Assembly: GCF_028330985.1 (NCBI RefSeq)
Contig: NZ_JAQMUE010000077.1
Coordinates: forward strand, 1 to 64,000
Reading direction: 5' to 3'
Length of the DNA: 64,000 nt
Source of the DNA: Roseofilum reptotaenium CS-1145
GTDB lineage: Bacteria; Cyanobacteriota; Cyanobacteriia; Cyanobacteriales; Desertifilaceae
Shown: piece after piece, positions 32,967-41,386 of the stretch
Layout of the letters: the number at the start of each line of letters is the position of its first letter
How positions within the stretch are numbered: the first letter of the stretch is position 1
The notes under the pieces: model-generated
Database searches by the model: none
What the model saw: the letters and a program-made list of their open reading frames with translations, nothing else
What the model was told of the DNA's origin: nothing
Position numbers and translations under genes: made by a program

Positions 32967-34358
32967 TCAATTTCCACTTGGCATCAAACTCATCACATAA
33001 TGCTGTAATACCGGCTGTAAGGCATAAAATTTTTCCTCTTTTTCAATTAAATAACGCCGAGTTAAAGATTGTAAAGCATTTAGTAGGTCTGAGGATGAAA
33101 TGGGTTGATGCTCTAGTAATCTTGCCAGGTTAACCGGTTTGCCCTCTCTCGCCAACAGAAATATGACTTCTTTTTCAGTTTCCGATAACCGATTAAACTG
33201 TTGGTCTAAATTATCTTTTAAATCTTCAGGTAGTATAATATCGTCCTCAACAAATAACTCACTGGGGCTGAGTTCTAAATCTTCCATTAAAGTTGCCAAT
33301 GTTTTTAACCATAAAGGGTTCCCTTGGTAGAGGGAAGTCAGCGATTGACTAATCTCCGAACTGGCAATCCCGCGATCGTCAAATATTTTTACAGCCTCTT
33401 TGTAGTTTAACCCAGTCAGTGTAAGGCTGCGAACGGCATCGTATTTGCTTTTGCACTGGGCAACTTCTCTCGGTTGTTCCCAACCAGTAAGCAACAAACA
33501 ACTGTGATGATATAATTCCTCAATTTGCTTAAAGAAGGTTCCATAATCTTTCGTTTCCGGTTTATATTCTCCTGAAATTTTTCCATCACTAAATAGATTT
33601 TGAACATCATCAAAAACCAATAAGCAGCGATATTTTTGCAGATATTTACGCAGGGATAACCGCCTGTTTTTTTGAGGTACTGACTGGATTTCTTGCTGCT
33701 GGCGAAGAAAATCAATTAGATCCGTTTCTAGTTGGGCAAGCGTTGGGCAATTTTCTAGACTCCGCCACACCACATAGTCAAATTCATCTTTGATTTCTTG
33801 GATTAGTTTTGTCGCCAGTGTGGTTGTACCAATGCCACTTATTCCGTCAATGGTGACCAGACGACATTTTTCTTGAATAATCCATTTTTTCAGAGTTTTG
33901 AGTTCATCTGTACGATCATAACAAATTGGACAATCCGGCATTTCACTCAAATCTTGATGCCTGATTTCCGTTGTTATCCTGTCAGATTTTGTGGAATGAT
34001 TTCCCGTATTGGGTATATTCGACTGGTGGTATGCATCCCTACAAAAATTGTAATTACTAATCTGTGCAAAGTCTTTGGCGCAATTGGAAGATATAATAGC
34101 AACTTTTAACCTTTCCATTGTAGCTCGATAATTAGATTTATGGACATCTTCCCCCAACATTTCTGAGAGTATTTGCCATAATTTAGAACCCACATCCCTA
34201 ACATGACCTTCAGAACAGCGAAATCCATCAGCTATTTCTTGGTATGTCTTACCTTGGACTGTTCCTCGAAGTACCGCTTCTTGCAAGTCATCAAGGTGCT
34301 GCTCTGTCTTGGCTAATACCAACTCATCTGCGAGTTTTAACATTTCCTTAAGATTCAT
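32967..34358 (-). CDS. STAND/NB-ARC-type ATPase with N-terminal HTH, lacking the Walker A lysine
   Basis: Residues 1-90 resemble the HTH found at the start of cyanobacterial vWA-MoxR-associated NTPases (YQEIADGFRCSEGHVRDVG). The NTPase part has VTIDGISGIGTTTLATKLI where GxGGIGKTT is expected; the Lys position is Thr (codon at 33825-33827). Walker B RCLLVFDDVQNLF is normal. A winged-helix region (LSETEKEVIFLLAREG) ends in YALQPVLQHYVMSL, where the protein stops. Most relatives continue into WD40 or TPR repeats, so this 463-residue form lacks a sensor. It may be a truncated or regulatory member. It is divergent from the precursor and rSAM pair. Confidence 0.75.
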   Translation of the reverse strand: MNLKEMLKLADELVLAKTEQHLDDLQEAVLRGTVQGKTYQEIADGFRCSEGHVRDVGSKLWQILSEMLGEDVHKSNYRATMERLKVAIISSNCAKDFAQISNYNFCRDAYHQSNIPNTGNHSTKSDRITTEIRHQDLSEMPDCPICYDRTDELKTLKKWIIQEKCRLVTIDGISGIGTTTLATKLIQEIKDEFDYVVWRSLENCPTLAQLETDLIDFLRQQQEIQSVPQKNRRLSLRKYLQKYRCLLVFDDVQNLFSDGKISGEYKPETKDYGTFFKQIEELYHHSCLLLTGWEQPREVAQCKSKYDAVRSLTLTGLNYKEAVKIFDDRGIASSEISQSLTSLYQGNPLWLKTLATLMEDLELSPSELFVEDDIILPEDLKDNLDQQFNRLSETEKEVIFLLAREGKPVNLARLLEHQPISSSDLLNALQSLTRRYLIEKEEKFYALQPVLQHYVMSLMPSGN

Positions 34359-34548
34359 CCTCTCTCGCCCATCTCAGACTGGCTCTGATTATATCCTACA
34401 TTTTCCGATGATTGCTGACATTTAGTGATAATTCCCAAATGGACTTCATTTTTTTCTCAGAAAAGTTCATACTAAATATTACATTTTCCGATTGCCTAAG
34501 TCTCAATCAATGAAATACTATTAAAAAGTCAATCAACCTTAAAAGCTC
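34359..34548. promoter_or_regulatory. Divergent promoter region with direct repeats
   Basis: This AT-rich 190-base gap separates the STAND gene from the precursor peptide gene. TACATTTTCCGATGATTGC at 34397 and TACATTTTCCGATTGC at 34480 are direct repeats 83 bases apart. A TACTAT -10-like box lies shortly before the peptide gene. The repeats could be operators shared by both directions. Confidence 0.45.
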
Positions 34549-34797
34549 ATGTCTCAAGTTATCTCTGTTAGTCCAGAAACTCTTCAGTCAGGAAATTCAA
34601 ATCTAACCATAGATACCCAATCCGTTTATTCGGAATATCCTTTTCAAGAAATTTCTCAAGGATTATACAATGAAATTTCTAAGTCATTATATCATACTGA
34701 AAAAACTGAAGATGGTAGTGTTCCAGGTTTTTGCATATGTTGTATCCAAGGTTGTTGTGTCAGCCATTGCTGTATTCAATGTATGAACATTAATTAA
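34549..34797 (+). CDS. Candidate Cys-rich RiPP precursor peptide
   Basis: An 82-residue peptide with a polar, cysteine-free N-terminal part (about residues 1-58, leader-like, with FQEISQGLYNEIS) and a dense C-terminal core beginning after SVPG: FCICCIQGCCVSHCCIQC, then MNIN. Eight cysteines occur in 17 residues, arranged as three CCxxx pentads. The radical SAM/SPASM gene starts 26 bases later in the same direction. Size, composition split and neighbour all fit a ribosomally made, enzyme-modified peptide. I do not recognise the sequence as a named RiPP class. Confidence 0.7.
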   Translation: MSQVISVSPETLQSGNSNLTIDTQSVYSEYPFQEISQGLYNEISKSLYHTEKTEDGSVPGFCICCIQGCCVSHCCIQCMNIN

Positions 34798-34823
34798 ATA
34801 CATATAATGGAAAGGAGATGAAT

Positions 34824-36245
34824 ATGTACTACCCAAGCCAATATAATCATTTATTTGAAACCACAACGGCTAACGGAAAACCAGTTAGGTTATTAAGCAA
34901 CCTTTTTTTTGGTGCATCAATACAGGTCAATGCAAAAGTCTATAAGGTTTTTAAGGAGGCAGAAATAAATGGATCGATTCAGGGTAAATATTTAAGTGCA
35001 GACGTTTGGCAGTATTTCCTTGACAAAGGTTTTGTTTGGACTGAAGCAACCTCCGAAGATGCGACAATCAAAAGTTTATTTAGGAGACAATTCAACGGAG
35101 ATGCAATTGCTGCTCATTTAAAAGGTGGTGATTATGGTTTCATAACTTCTCTTAACTGCAATTTGGCTTGTCCCTATTGTTTTCAAAGAAGTAAGGCAGA
35201 CTCTTGCGGATTTTTAACTCGACAACAAGTAGACTTAGCCTTCAATGTCATAGAAAGTCGTGAAACTAAAATTAAGAGTCTTGTAAAAGAAGACAAAGGC
35301 TTTTTGCCAAAAATTTCAATTACTGGAGGTGAACCTTTACTACCCAACAAAGCGAACTTAGAAGTTCTAGAATACCTGCTTGAACGGTTGGGGGATTTAC
35401 AGTGGCCATACAGTATTACTACAAATGGAACAGAGTTAGCCAAATTTGTAAAGAATCGTTCCTTAGAAAAAAACTGTAATCATATCCAAGTGACTTTAGA
35501 TGGATCTGCTGAAATTCACGATCGACGGCGTTGCTTTCGTAATGGTGCCCCTTCATTTGAAAAAATTTGTTCGGGAATTGATGCAGCTTTATCAGCTAAC
35601 TGGCCAATTGTCTTACGGGTGAATTTAGATATAGATAGCGTTAAGTTTATCTCTCAACTTTCTCAATTCGTCCAAAAACAAGGATGGTGCAACAATCAAC
35701 ACTTTTACGCTTATGTATCGCCTGTAACGGATCATGGAAATATCGGTGATTATGAGAATCCTAATGAAGCAGATTTGCTCGTTAAGCTATTGGATATACT
35801 TCAAGAAAGTCCAGAGGTAAGGGAAGTTTTTGATATTCGGCATTTTCGAGGCTTTAGTTATGTAGAGCAAATGCTAAATAAAAAACCACGTTATCCGATT
35901 TTTTATCGATGTGAAGCTGTCCGAGAAATGTATATTTTCGATCCTAAAGGAGATATCCATGTTTGTCTTGAGGCGGTTGGAGATCGATCTTTTCGGATTG
36001 GAACCTACGATCCATCCTTGAGTTTAAATGATGCGTCAGTAACTAAATGGACTCAAAGAAGTGTTATGGACTTGGACAACTGTCGTAACTGTAAAGTTCG
36101 CTTTATTTGTTCTGGTGGTTGTGCTTTTGAGGGATTTAACTACCCAGAGAAAATTCATTGTATGCCTTTCCTGGAAGAAATAGATATTGCCTGGGAATAC
36201 TACGTTAAAACTAAGCCAGAATTATTTAAGGGTAGCGCTTTGTGA
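34824..36245 (+). CDS. Radical SAM/SPASM peptide maturase
   Basis: The radical SAM cluster motif CNLACPYC (CxxxCxxC) appears at about residue 112, followed by SITGGEPLL, ITTNGTEL and VTLDGSAEIHDRRR as in SPASM-type maturases. The C-terminal SPASM region supplies cysteines in RCEAV, HVCLEAVG, CRNCKVRFICSGGCAFEG and a final C near HCMPF for extra Fe-S clusters. The first 90 residues may be a leader-recognition-like part (FGASIQVNAKVYKVFKEAE). AAAGGAG at 34811-34817 sets the start at 34824 rather than the abutting ATG at 34818. Its likely substrate is the Cys-rich peptide just upstream. Confidence 0.87.
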   Translation: MYYPSQYNHLFETTTANGKPVRLLSNLFFGASIQVNAKVYKVFKEAEINGSIQGKYLSADVWQYFLDKGFVWTEATSEDATIKSLFRRQFNGDAIAAHLKGGDYGFITSLNCNLACPYCFQRSKADSCGFLTRQQVDLAFNVIESRETKIKSLVKEDKGFLPKISITGGEPLLPNKANLEVLEYLLERLGDLQWPYSITTNGTELAKFVKNRSLEKNCNHIQVTLDGSAEIHDRRRCFRNGAPSFEKICSGIDAALSANWPIVLRVNLDIDSVKFISQLSQFVQKQGWCNNQHFYAYVSPVTDHGNIGDYENPNEADLLVKLLDILQESPEVREVFDIRHFRGFSYVEQMLNKKPRYPIFYRCEAVREMYIFDPKGDIHVCLEAVGDRSFRIGTYDPSLSLNDASVTKWTQRSVMDLDNCRNCKVRFICSGGCAFEGFNYPEKIHCMPFLEEIDIAWEYYVKTKPELFKGSAL

Positions 36246-36254
36246 TGTCATGAA

Positions 36255-36421
36255 GGGCGATCGCACTTTTTCCTCCCTCCCCTCTGGAAACGCTACAGTA
36301 GAGGCATCGAATCATACCCAGGATAAGCAGAAGATGCGATCGCCCCGTTCGTCATGAATACCTGGGCGGGCATATCTTTGCCATGGCCCAAATCTACGAA
36401 GATGTCTTTAACCTGGGATAA
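36255..36421 (+). pseudogene. Collapsed Uma2 copy with two internal deletions
   Basis: The segment matches the Uma2 locus at about 31512-32147 in three pieces: up to GCGATCGCCCC (near 31602), then from CCCC/ATTCGCCATGAATACC (31650) to GCCATGG (31692), then from CCATGGCCCA (32107) to the stop. The lost parts are about 50 and 415 bases, and each junction falls in a short shared word (CCCC, CCATGG). It is therefore a decayed duplicate, now lying end-on to trmD. Confidence 0.88.
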
Positions 36422-36425
36422 CCTA

Positions 36426-37127
36426 TCACTTTTCAATTTTTCCTTGCTCCAACCAAGCTTCATATAAATCTGGTCGTCGCTGCTTCGTCCTCTCCACCTG
36501 CTGCTCGTAGCGCCATTGGGCAATTTTGCCATGATCCCCCGACAGCAAAACATCCGGAACCCTCTGGCCCCGAAACTCAGCCGGTCGCGTATAGTGAGGA
36601 TAATCCAACAAACCCTCCTCAAAACTCTCCGCCTTCAAAGACTCCTCCTTTCCCACCGTCCCTGGTAACAGCCGAATTACCCCATTAACGATCGCCAAGG
36701 CCGGAATCTCACCCCCCGTTAGCACAAAATCCCCCAAAGACACCTCACGAGTCACCAAACTTAACACCCGCTCATCTACCCCCTCATAATGGCCGCAAAT
36801 AATCGCCAACTGGTCATACTCCCTCGCCCAAGTTTTAAACAATCCCTGTTCTAGAGGCTCTCCCTGGGGAGTCATCAACAGCACCTCACGATGATTCCCC
36901 AGCGGTAAAGATTCCACCGCTGCAAAAATAGGTTCCGGCTTAATCACCATGCCCACACCCCCCCCATAAGGTTCATCATCTACCTTATGGTGCTTATCAG
37001 TGGTAAAATCGCGGGGGTTGGTCAAATAAACCTGAGCAATGTTTTTGGCAAGAGCCTTGCCCAACAATCCTGAACTCAGGGGGGACGAGAAAAAATCAGG
37101 AAACAGTGTAATGAGATCGAATCGCAA
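36426..37127 (-). CDS. trmD: tRNA (guanine-N1)-methyltransferase TrmD
   Basis: A 233-residue SPOUT enzyme starting MRFDLITLFPDFF, with DEPYGGGVGMVIKPEP, IICGHYEGVDERV and the knot motif EVSLGDFVLTGGEIPAL, all hallmark TrmD segments. It methylates G37 of tRNAs next to the anticodon and prevents +1 frameshifting. The gene is intact. A 104-bp copy of part of it (36556-36659) lies 3.6 kb to the left at 32835-32938. Confidence 0.95.
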   Translation of the reverse strand: MRFDLITLFPDFFSSPLSSGLLGKALAKNIAQVYLTNPRDFTTDKHHKVDDEPYGGGVGMVIKPEPIFAAVESLPLGNHREVLLMTPQGEPLEQGLFKTWAREYDQLAIICGHYEGVDERVLSLVTREVSLGDFVLTGGEIPALAIVNGVIRLLPGTVGKEESLKAESFEEGLLDYPHYTRPAEFRGQRVPDVLLSGDHGKIAQWRYEQQVERTKQRRPDLYEAWLEQGKIEK

Positions 37128-37365
37128 GAGTGACTCCTATTCAACTGAACTAGCATCACAGAGAGCGGATTTCCCTGTGATTAGATTATGTATTGGCCAT
37201 TAAGCTATAGCATAGAAGATACCCGAAATCCCAGAGGTTGAAGGTCTTCAGGGTTGAATTGCTCAACCCCTTACTAGTCCCTTGTTGACCGCTTCAGAAG
37301 AGAATCCTTTTTTAAAACTTCTCTTCTAACCCCCATAAGTCACCATGATGTGTAAAGTCAGTTCC

Positions 37366-38229
37366 ATGTTAAAGTTTCAATCCCAACCCCAATCGCCACA
37401 CACGCCTCGATCGACCAAAACCTCAATTATGATCATTGGCGGTGCAGAAGACAAAATTCATGGTCGAGAAATTCTGCAAACCTTTTTTAAACGCTCTGGG
37501 GGGAAAGAGGCTAAACTCGGGATAATCCCTTCAGCCTCTCGCGAACCCTTATTGGTGGGCGATCGCTACCGCACCATTTTTACAGATATGGGTGCTAAAG
37601 ATATCATGGTCTTTGACATTCGAGACCGGGAAAGTGCCAGCGCCTCCCAATGGCAAACGTTCCTCGAAGAGTGTACCGGAGTCTTCATGACTGGAGGGGA
37701 TCAACTGCGGTTATGTGGACTTCTGGCCGATACTCCAGTGATGGAAACCGTGCGTAAAAAGGCCCAAGCCGGTCAAATTACCCTGGCTGGAACGAGCGCT
37801 GGGGCCGCTGTTATGGGAGAATATATGATTGCTGGTGGCGGCAGTGGTGAATCCCCCAATCGTTCCCTGGTTGATGTAACGACGGGATTGGCGATCGTGC
37901 CCGAACTGCTTGTCGATCAGCATTTCCATAACCGTAATCGTATGGCTCGACTAATCAGTGCCATATCTGCTTACTCAGACCGTATCGGCATCGGTATAGA
38001 CGAAGATACCTGCGCGATCGTTGAAGGGGATGGACTCTTATCTGTCATTGGCAAAGGCACCGTCACCATCGTCGATCCTGGAAATCTCCTCTTCAACAAT
38101 GAACACATCGTTGGTGCAACCGATCCCCTAAGTATCTGCAACCTCAAGGTTCATATCCTTTGCCATGGAGGACACTACAATATGCACTCAAGAGAAATCA
38201 TTATCGATCCCGGCCAAACCGGAAACTGA
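37366..38229 (+). CDS. cphB: Cyanophycinase
   Basis: An S51-family serine exopeptidase: SIMIIGGAEDKIHGREIL, LGIIPSASREP, GVFMTGGDQLRLCG, the catalytic serine in LAGTSAGAAVMGEYMI, and HFHNRNRMARLI. It cleaves beta-Asp-Arg dipeptides from cyanophycin. It lies 184 bases ahead of cphA in the same direction, the usual arrangement. The frame has an earlier ATG at 37345; MLKFQSQPQ at 37366 is chosen as the more family-like start, with modest certainty. Confidence 0.93.
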   Translation: MLKFQSQPQSPHTPRSTKTSIMIIGGAEDKIHGREILQTFFKRSGGKEAKLGIIPSASREPLLVGDRYRTIFTDMGAKDIMVFDIRDRESASASQWQTFLEECTGVFMTGGDQLRLCGLLADTPVMETVRKKAQAGQITLAGTSAGAAVMGEYMIAGGGSGESPNRSLVDVTTGLAIVPELLVDQHFHNRNRMARLISAISAYSDRIGIGIDEDTCAIVEGDGLLSVIGKGTVTIVDPGNLLFNNEHIVGATDPLSICNLKVHILCHGGHYNMHSREIIIDPGQTGN

Positions 38230-38413
38230 CCAATGTCAAGTTAAATCCCAAGAACTGTCCAATGTGAACAGTTTCTCATCCACTTTACCCTTCATGCTTA
38301 CCAGAGGGTGGAATCAGGATGTCAAAATCGTTAACTAACAACCTGTATCAACCTATCTGCCATAGCAGCTTGCCTTCCTTAGCATCCCTAGCATTGCGCG
38401 ATCCATCTGCCCC

Positions 38414-41038
38414 ATGAAAATCCTCAGAACCCTAACCTTACGTGGCCCAAATTACTGGAGTATTCGCCGAACCAAATTGGTCATCCTACGCCTAGACTTA
38501 GAAGATCTAGCCGAAAGACCCTCGAATACAATTCCCGGTTTCTATGAAGGTCTCACCCAAGCTTTACCCAGTTTAGTTGAACACTATTGTGCCCCAGGAT
38601 ATCGGGGAGGATTCCTACAAAGAGTTCAAGAAGGCACATACATGGGCCATATTGTTGAGCATGTTGCCCTAGAACTGCAAACCCTGGCCGGAATGAGCGT
38701 TGGCTTTGGTCGAACTCGTGAAACTGCTGATTCAGGTGTGTATCAAGTCGTCTTTGCATACTTAGATGAAAAAGCGGGTCGATATGCAGGAAGAGCGGCT
38801 GTCCGACTGTGCCAAAGCATTGTCGAGACGGGCAGTTATCCCCTCTCGGAATTAGAACAAGATTTACAAGACTTACGAGAACTTTGGGCAGATGCAGCTC
38901 TGGGTCCCTCTACTGATGTTTTAGTCAAAGAAGCCACAGCCCGTGATATCCCTTGGATGCAACTGAGTGCCCGATTCATGATCCAATTGGGCTATGGGGT
39001 ATACCAAAAGCGAATTCAAGCCACCCTCAGTAATAGAACTGGCATCCTGGGTGTAGAACTGGCCTGTGACAAAGAAGGAACTAAAAAAATTCTCCGGGAT
39101 TCCGGCATTCCTGTTCCTAGAGGGACTGTAATTGAATACCTTGATGAACTCGAAGATGCTATTGATGAAGTCGGTGGCTATCCCCTCGTTATTAAACCCC
39201 TCGATGGTAATCATGGTCGCGGAATTACCATCAATGTCAAATCGTTTGAGGAAGCAGAATTAGCCTACGATGATGCCAGTGCTGCATCTAAAACCCGTCG
39301 GGTCATTGTAGAACGCTATTATGAAGGCAATGATCATCGAGTTCTTGTGATCAATGGTAAAGTGATCGCGGTTGCTGAACGAGTGCCAGCCCATGTGGTT
39401 GGGGATGGAAAATCTACCATTGCTGAGTTAATTGAAGAAACGAACCGTGACCCTAGGCGAGGACAAGGGCACGACAATGTTCTGACTCGAATTGAAATAG
39501 ACCGAAATAGTATGAACTTGCTAGATCGGCAAGGCTATACCCTCGATAGTGTACCCAAAAAAGATGAAAGGTGTATGCTTCGGGCAACGGCTAACCTGAG
39601 TACGGGGGGGATTGCTATTGACCGCACCGATGAAATGCATCCCGAAAATATTTGGTTAGCTGAACGGGTGGTGAAAACTATTGGCTTGGATATTGCCGGA
39701 ATTGATATCGTGACTTCTGATATTAGCCGCCCTTTGCGAGAAACGGATGGTGTGATTGTAGAAGTTAATGCAGCTCCTGGCTTTAGGATGCACGCAGCTC
39801 CAAGTTATGGGCTTCCCCGGAATATTGCTGCACCGGTGATGGATATGCTGTTTCCTCCGGGCACGCCATCGCGCGTGCCTATTTTTGCGCTAACGGGGAC
39901 TAATGGCAAAACAACAACCACTCGCCTTACAGCCCATATCATGAAACAAACGGGCAAAGTGGTCGGATATACGACTACAGATGGCACGTACATTGGAGAT
40001 TATTTAGCAGAACCAGGGGATAATACGGGGCCGCAAAGTGCCGAACTAATTCTAAAAGACCCGACGGTAGAAATTGCGGTGCTAGAAACAGCTCGTGGTG
40101 GTATTTTGCGTAGTGGACTGGCCTTTGAGCGCTCGGATGTGGGCGTAGTCTTAAATGTGGCGGCTGACCATTTAGGACTGGGAGATATTAACACCATTGA
40201 ACAAATGGCTCAAGTGAAAGCAGTGGTAGCTGAAACAGTTAAACCCGACGGCTACGCTGTTCTCAATGCCGACGATCCCCGGGTTTGTGCCATGGTAGAA
40301 CGCTTAAAATGCAATATTGCCTATTTTTCCATGGAATCGGATAACCAGGTAGTTAAACGGCATACGGCTCAAGGGGGTATGGCGGCAATTTATGACAAGG
40401 GTGACTTACTGATCCTCAAAGGGGAATGGAAAATGAGGATTAGTAAAGCGGTAGATATTCCGATGACGATGAAGGGGATGGCTCCATTCATGATTGCGAA
40501 TGCTTTAGCAGCAAGTTTAGCAGCATTTGTCCACGGAGTGAGTCTTGAGGATATTCGAGCAGCGTTAGAGACGTTTGAGGCTTCATCAAGCCAAACCCCA
40601 GGACGGATGAATTTATTCGAGCTTGGTGATTATAGTGCTTTGATCGATTATGCCCATAATCCCCACAGTTATAAAGCGTTAGGGCAATTTGTGAAAAACT
40701 GGCCGGGAGAGCGCATAGGCGTGGTTGGCGGCCCTGGAGACCGCAGGGATGAGGATTTTATTACCCTTGGGGAGCTGTCGGTGGATATTTTTGACCGCAT
40801 TATTGTCAAAGAGGATGATGATACTCGCGGCCGGCCTCGCGGAGATGCGGCTGAGTTAATTACTAAGGGGATTGAAAAGTGCGATCGCCAGTGTCAGTAT
40901 GAGGTGATTCTCAATGAAACTGATGCCATTAATACAGCTTTAGACTCGGCTCCCAAGGAGAGCTTAGTTGTCATTTTGCCCGAAACGGTTTCACGGGCAA
41001 TTCGCTTAATTGAGAGCCGCCTTCCGTCTAGAAATTAG
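38414..41038 (+). CDS. cphA: Cyanophycin synthetase
   Basis: The 874-residue protein begins with MKILRTLTLRGPNYWSIRR and has the N-terminal domain, then an ATP-grasp domain (YPLVIKPLDGNHGRGITINV, RYYEGNDHRVLVINGKVIAV, IVEVNAAPGFRMHAAPS), then a Mur-ligase-like domain with P-loop ALTGTNGKTTTTRLTAHI near residue 494. It polymerises Asp and Arg into the nitrogen reserve multi-L-arginyl-poly-L-aspartate. Its stop overlaps the convergent tatA stop by three bases. Intact and of normal length. Confidence 0.97.
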   Translation: MKILRTLTLRGPNYWSIRRTKLVILRLDLEDLAERPSNTIPGFYEGLTQALPSLVEHYCAPGYRGGFLQRVQEGTYMGHIVEHVALELQTLAGMSVGFGRTRETADSGVYQVVFAYLDEKAGRYAGRAAVRLCQSIVETGSYPLSELEQDLQDLRELWADAALGPSTDVLVKEATARDIPWMQLSARFMIQLGYGVYQKRIQATLSNRTGILGVELACDKEGTKKILRDSGIPVPRGTVIEYLDELEDAIDEVGGYPLVIKPLDGNHGRGITINVKSFEEAELAYDDASAASKTRRVIVERYYEGNDHRVLVINGKVIAVAERVPAHVVGDGKSTIAELIEETNRDPRRGQGHDNVLTRIEIDRNSMNLLDRQGYTLDSVPKKDERCMLRATANLSTGGIAIDRTDEMHPENIWLAERVVKTIGLDIAGIDIVTSDISRPLRETDGVIVEVNAAPGFRMHAAPSYGLPRNIAAPVMDMLFPPGTPSRVPIFALTGTNGKTTTTRLTAHIMKQTGKVVGYTTTDGTYIGDYLAEPGDNTGPQSAELILKDPTVEIAVLETARGGILRSGLAFERSDVGVVLNVAADHLGLGDINTIEQMAQVKAVVAETVKPDGYAVLNADDPRVCAMVERLKCNIAYFSMESDNQVVKRHTAQGGMAAIYDKGDLLILKGEWKMRISKAVDIPMTMKGMAPFMIANALAASLAAFVHGVSLEDIRAALETFEASSSQTPGRMNLFELGDYSALIDYAHNPHSYKALGQFVKNWPGERIGVVGGPGDRRDEDFITLGELSVDIFDRIIVKEDDDTRGRPRGDAAELITKGIEKCDRQCQYEVILNETDAINTALDSAPKESLVVILPETVSRAIRLIESRLPSRN

Positions 41039-41232
41039 GATTTGGGTGAGTCCGAAGGGTTTGCTTCTGAAGTGAAGTCAACCTCTGATTCTGACTCACT
41101 GTTCATTTCTGCTTTAAATCCACGAATGGTTTTGCCCATAGCTCTACCCATTTCGGGGATTTTTTTAGGCCCAAAAATGAGCAGAGCAACCACAGCAATA
41201 ATGCCAATTTCTGGTAATCCGAGACCAAACAT
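41035..41232 (-). CDS. tatA: Twin-arginine translocase TatA/TatE-type subunit
   Basis: A 65-residue protein: FGLGLPEIGIIAVVALLIFG membrane helix, hinge FGPKKIPEMGRAMG, then an amphipathic helix and an acidic tail. This is the classic TatA layout, the pore-forming part of the Tat export pathway for folded proteins. tatB and tatC are not adjacent. The gene converges with cphA. Confidence 0.9.
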   Translation of the reverse strand: MFGLGLPEIGIIAVVALLIFGPKKIPEMGRAMGKTIRGFKAEMNSESESEVDFTSEANPSDSPKS

Positions 41233-41386
41233 AGGGGTTTCCTGAGCTATAGAGTGAAGGGTTGCTGCTGCCTACCCTAGGGAGAGGGTTTTGGCGAGAT
41301 CAAGCAACCTGGTATACTGATATGCTTAAAGGTTAGCATCCTTTGGAAGTCCCTTGCTGATGTCTTGAATGGGTGAAGGTCTGGTT

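Noticed and set aside
40160-41038. Possible fusion of cphA with another ligase because of its length
   Set aside because: About 870 residues with ATP-grasp plus Mur-ligase domains is the normal cyanophycin synthetase architecture.
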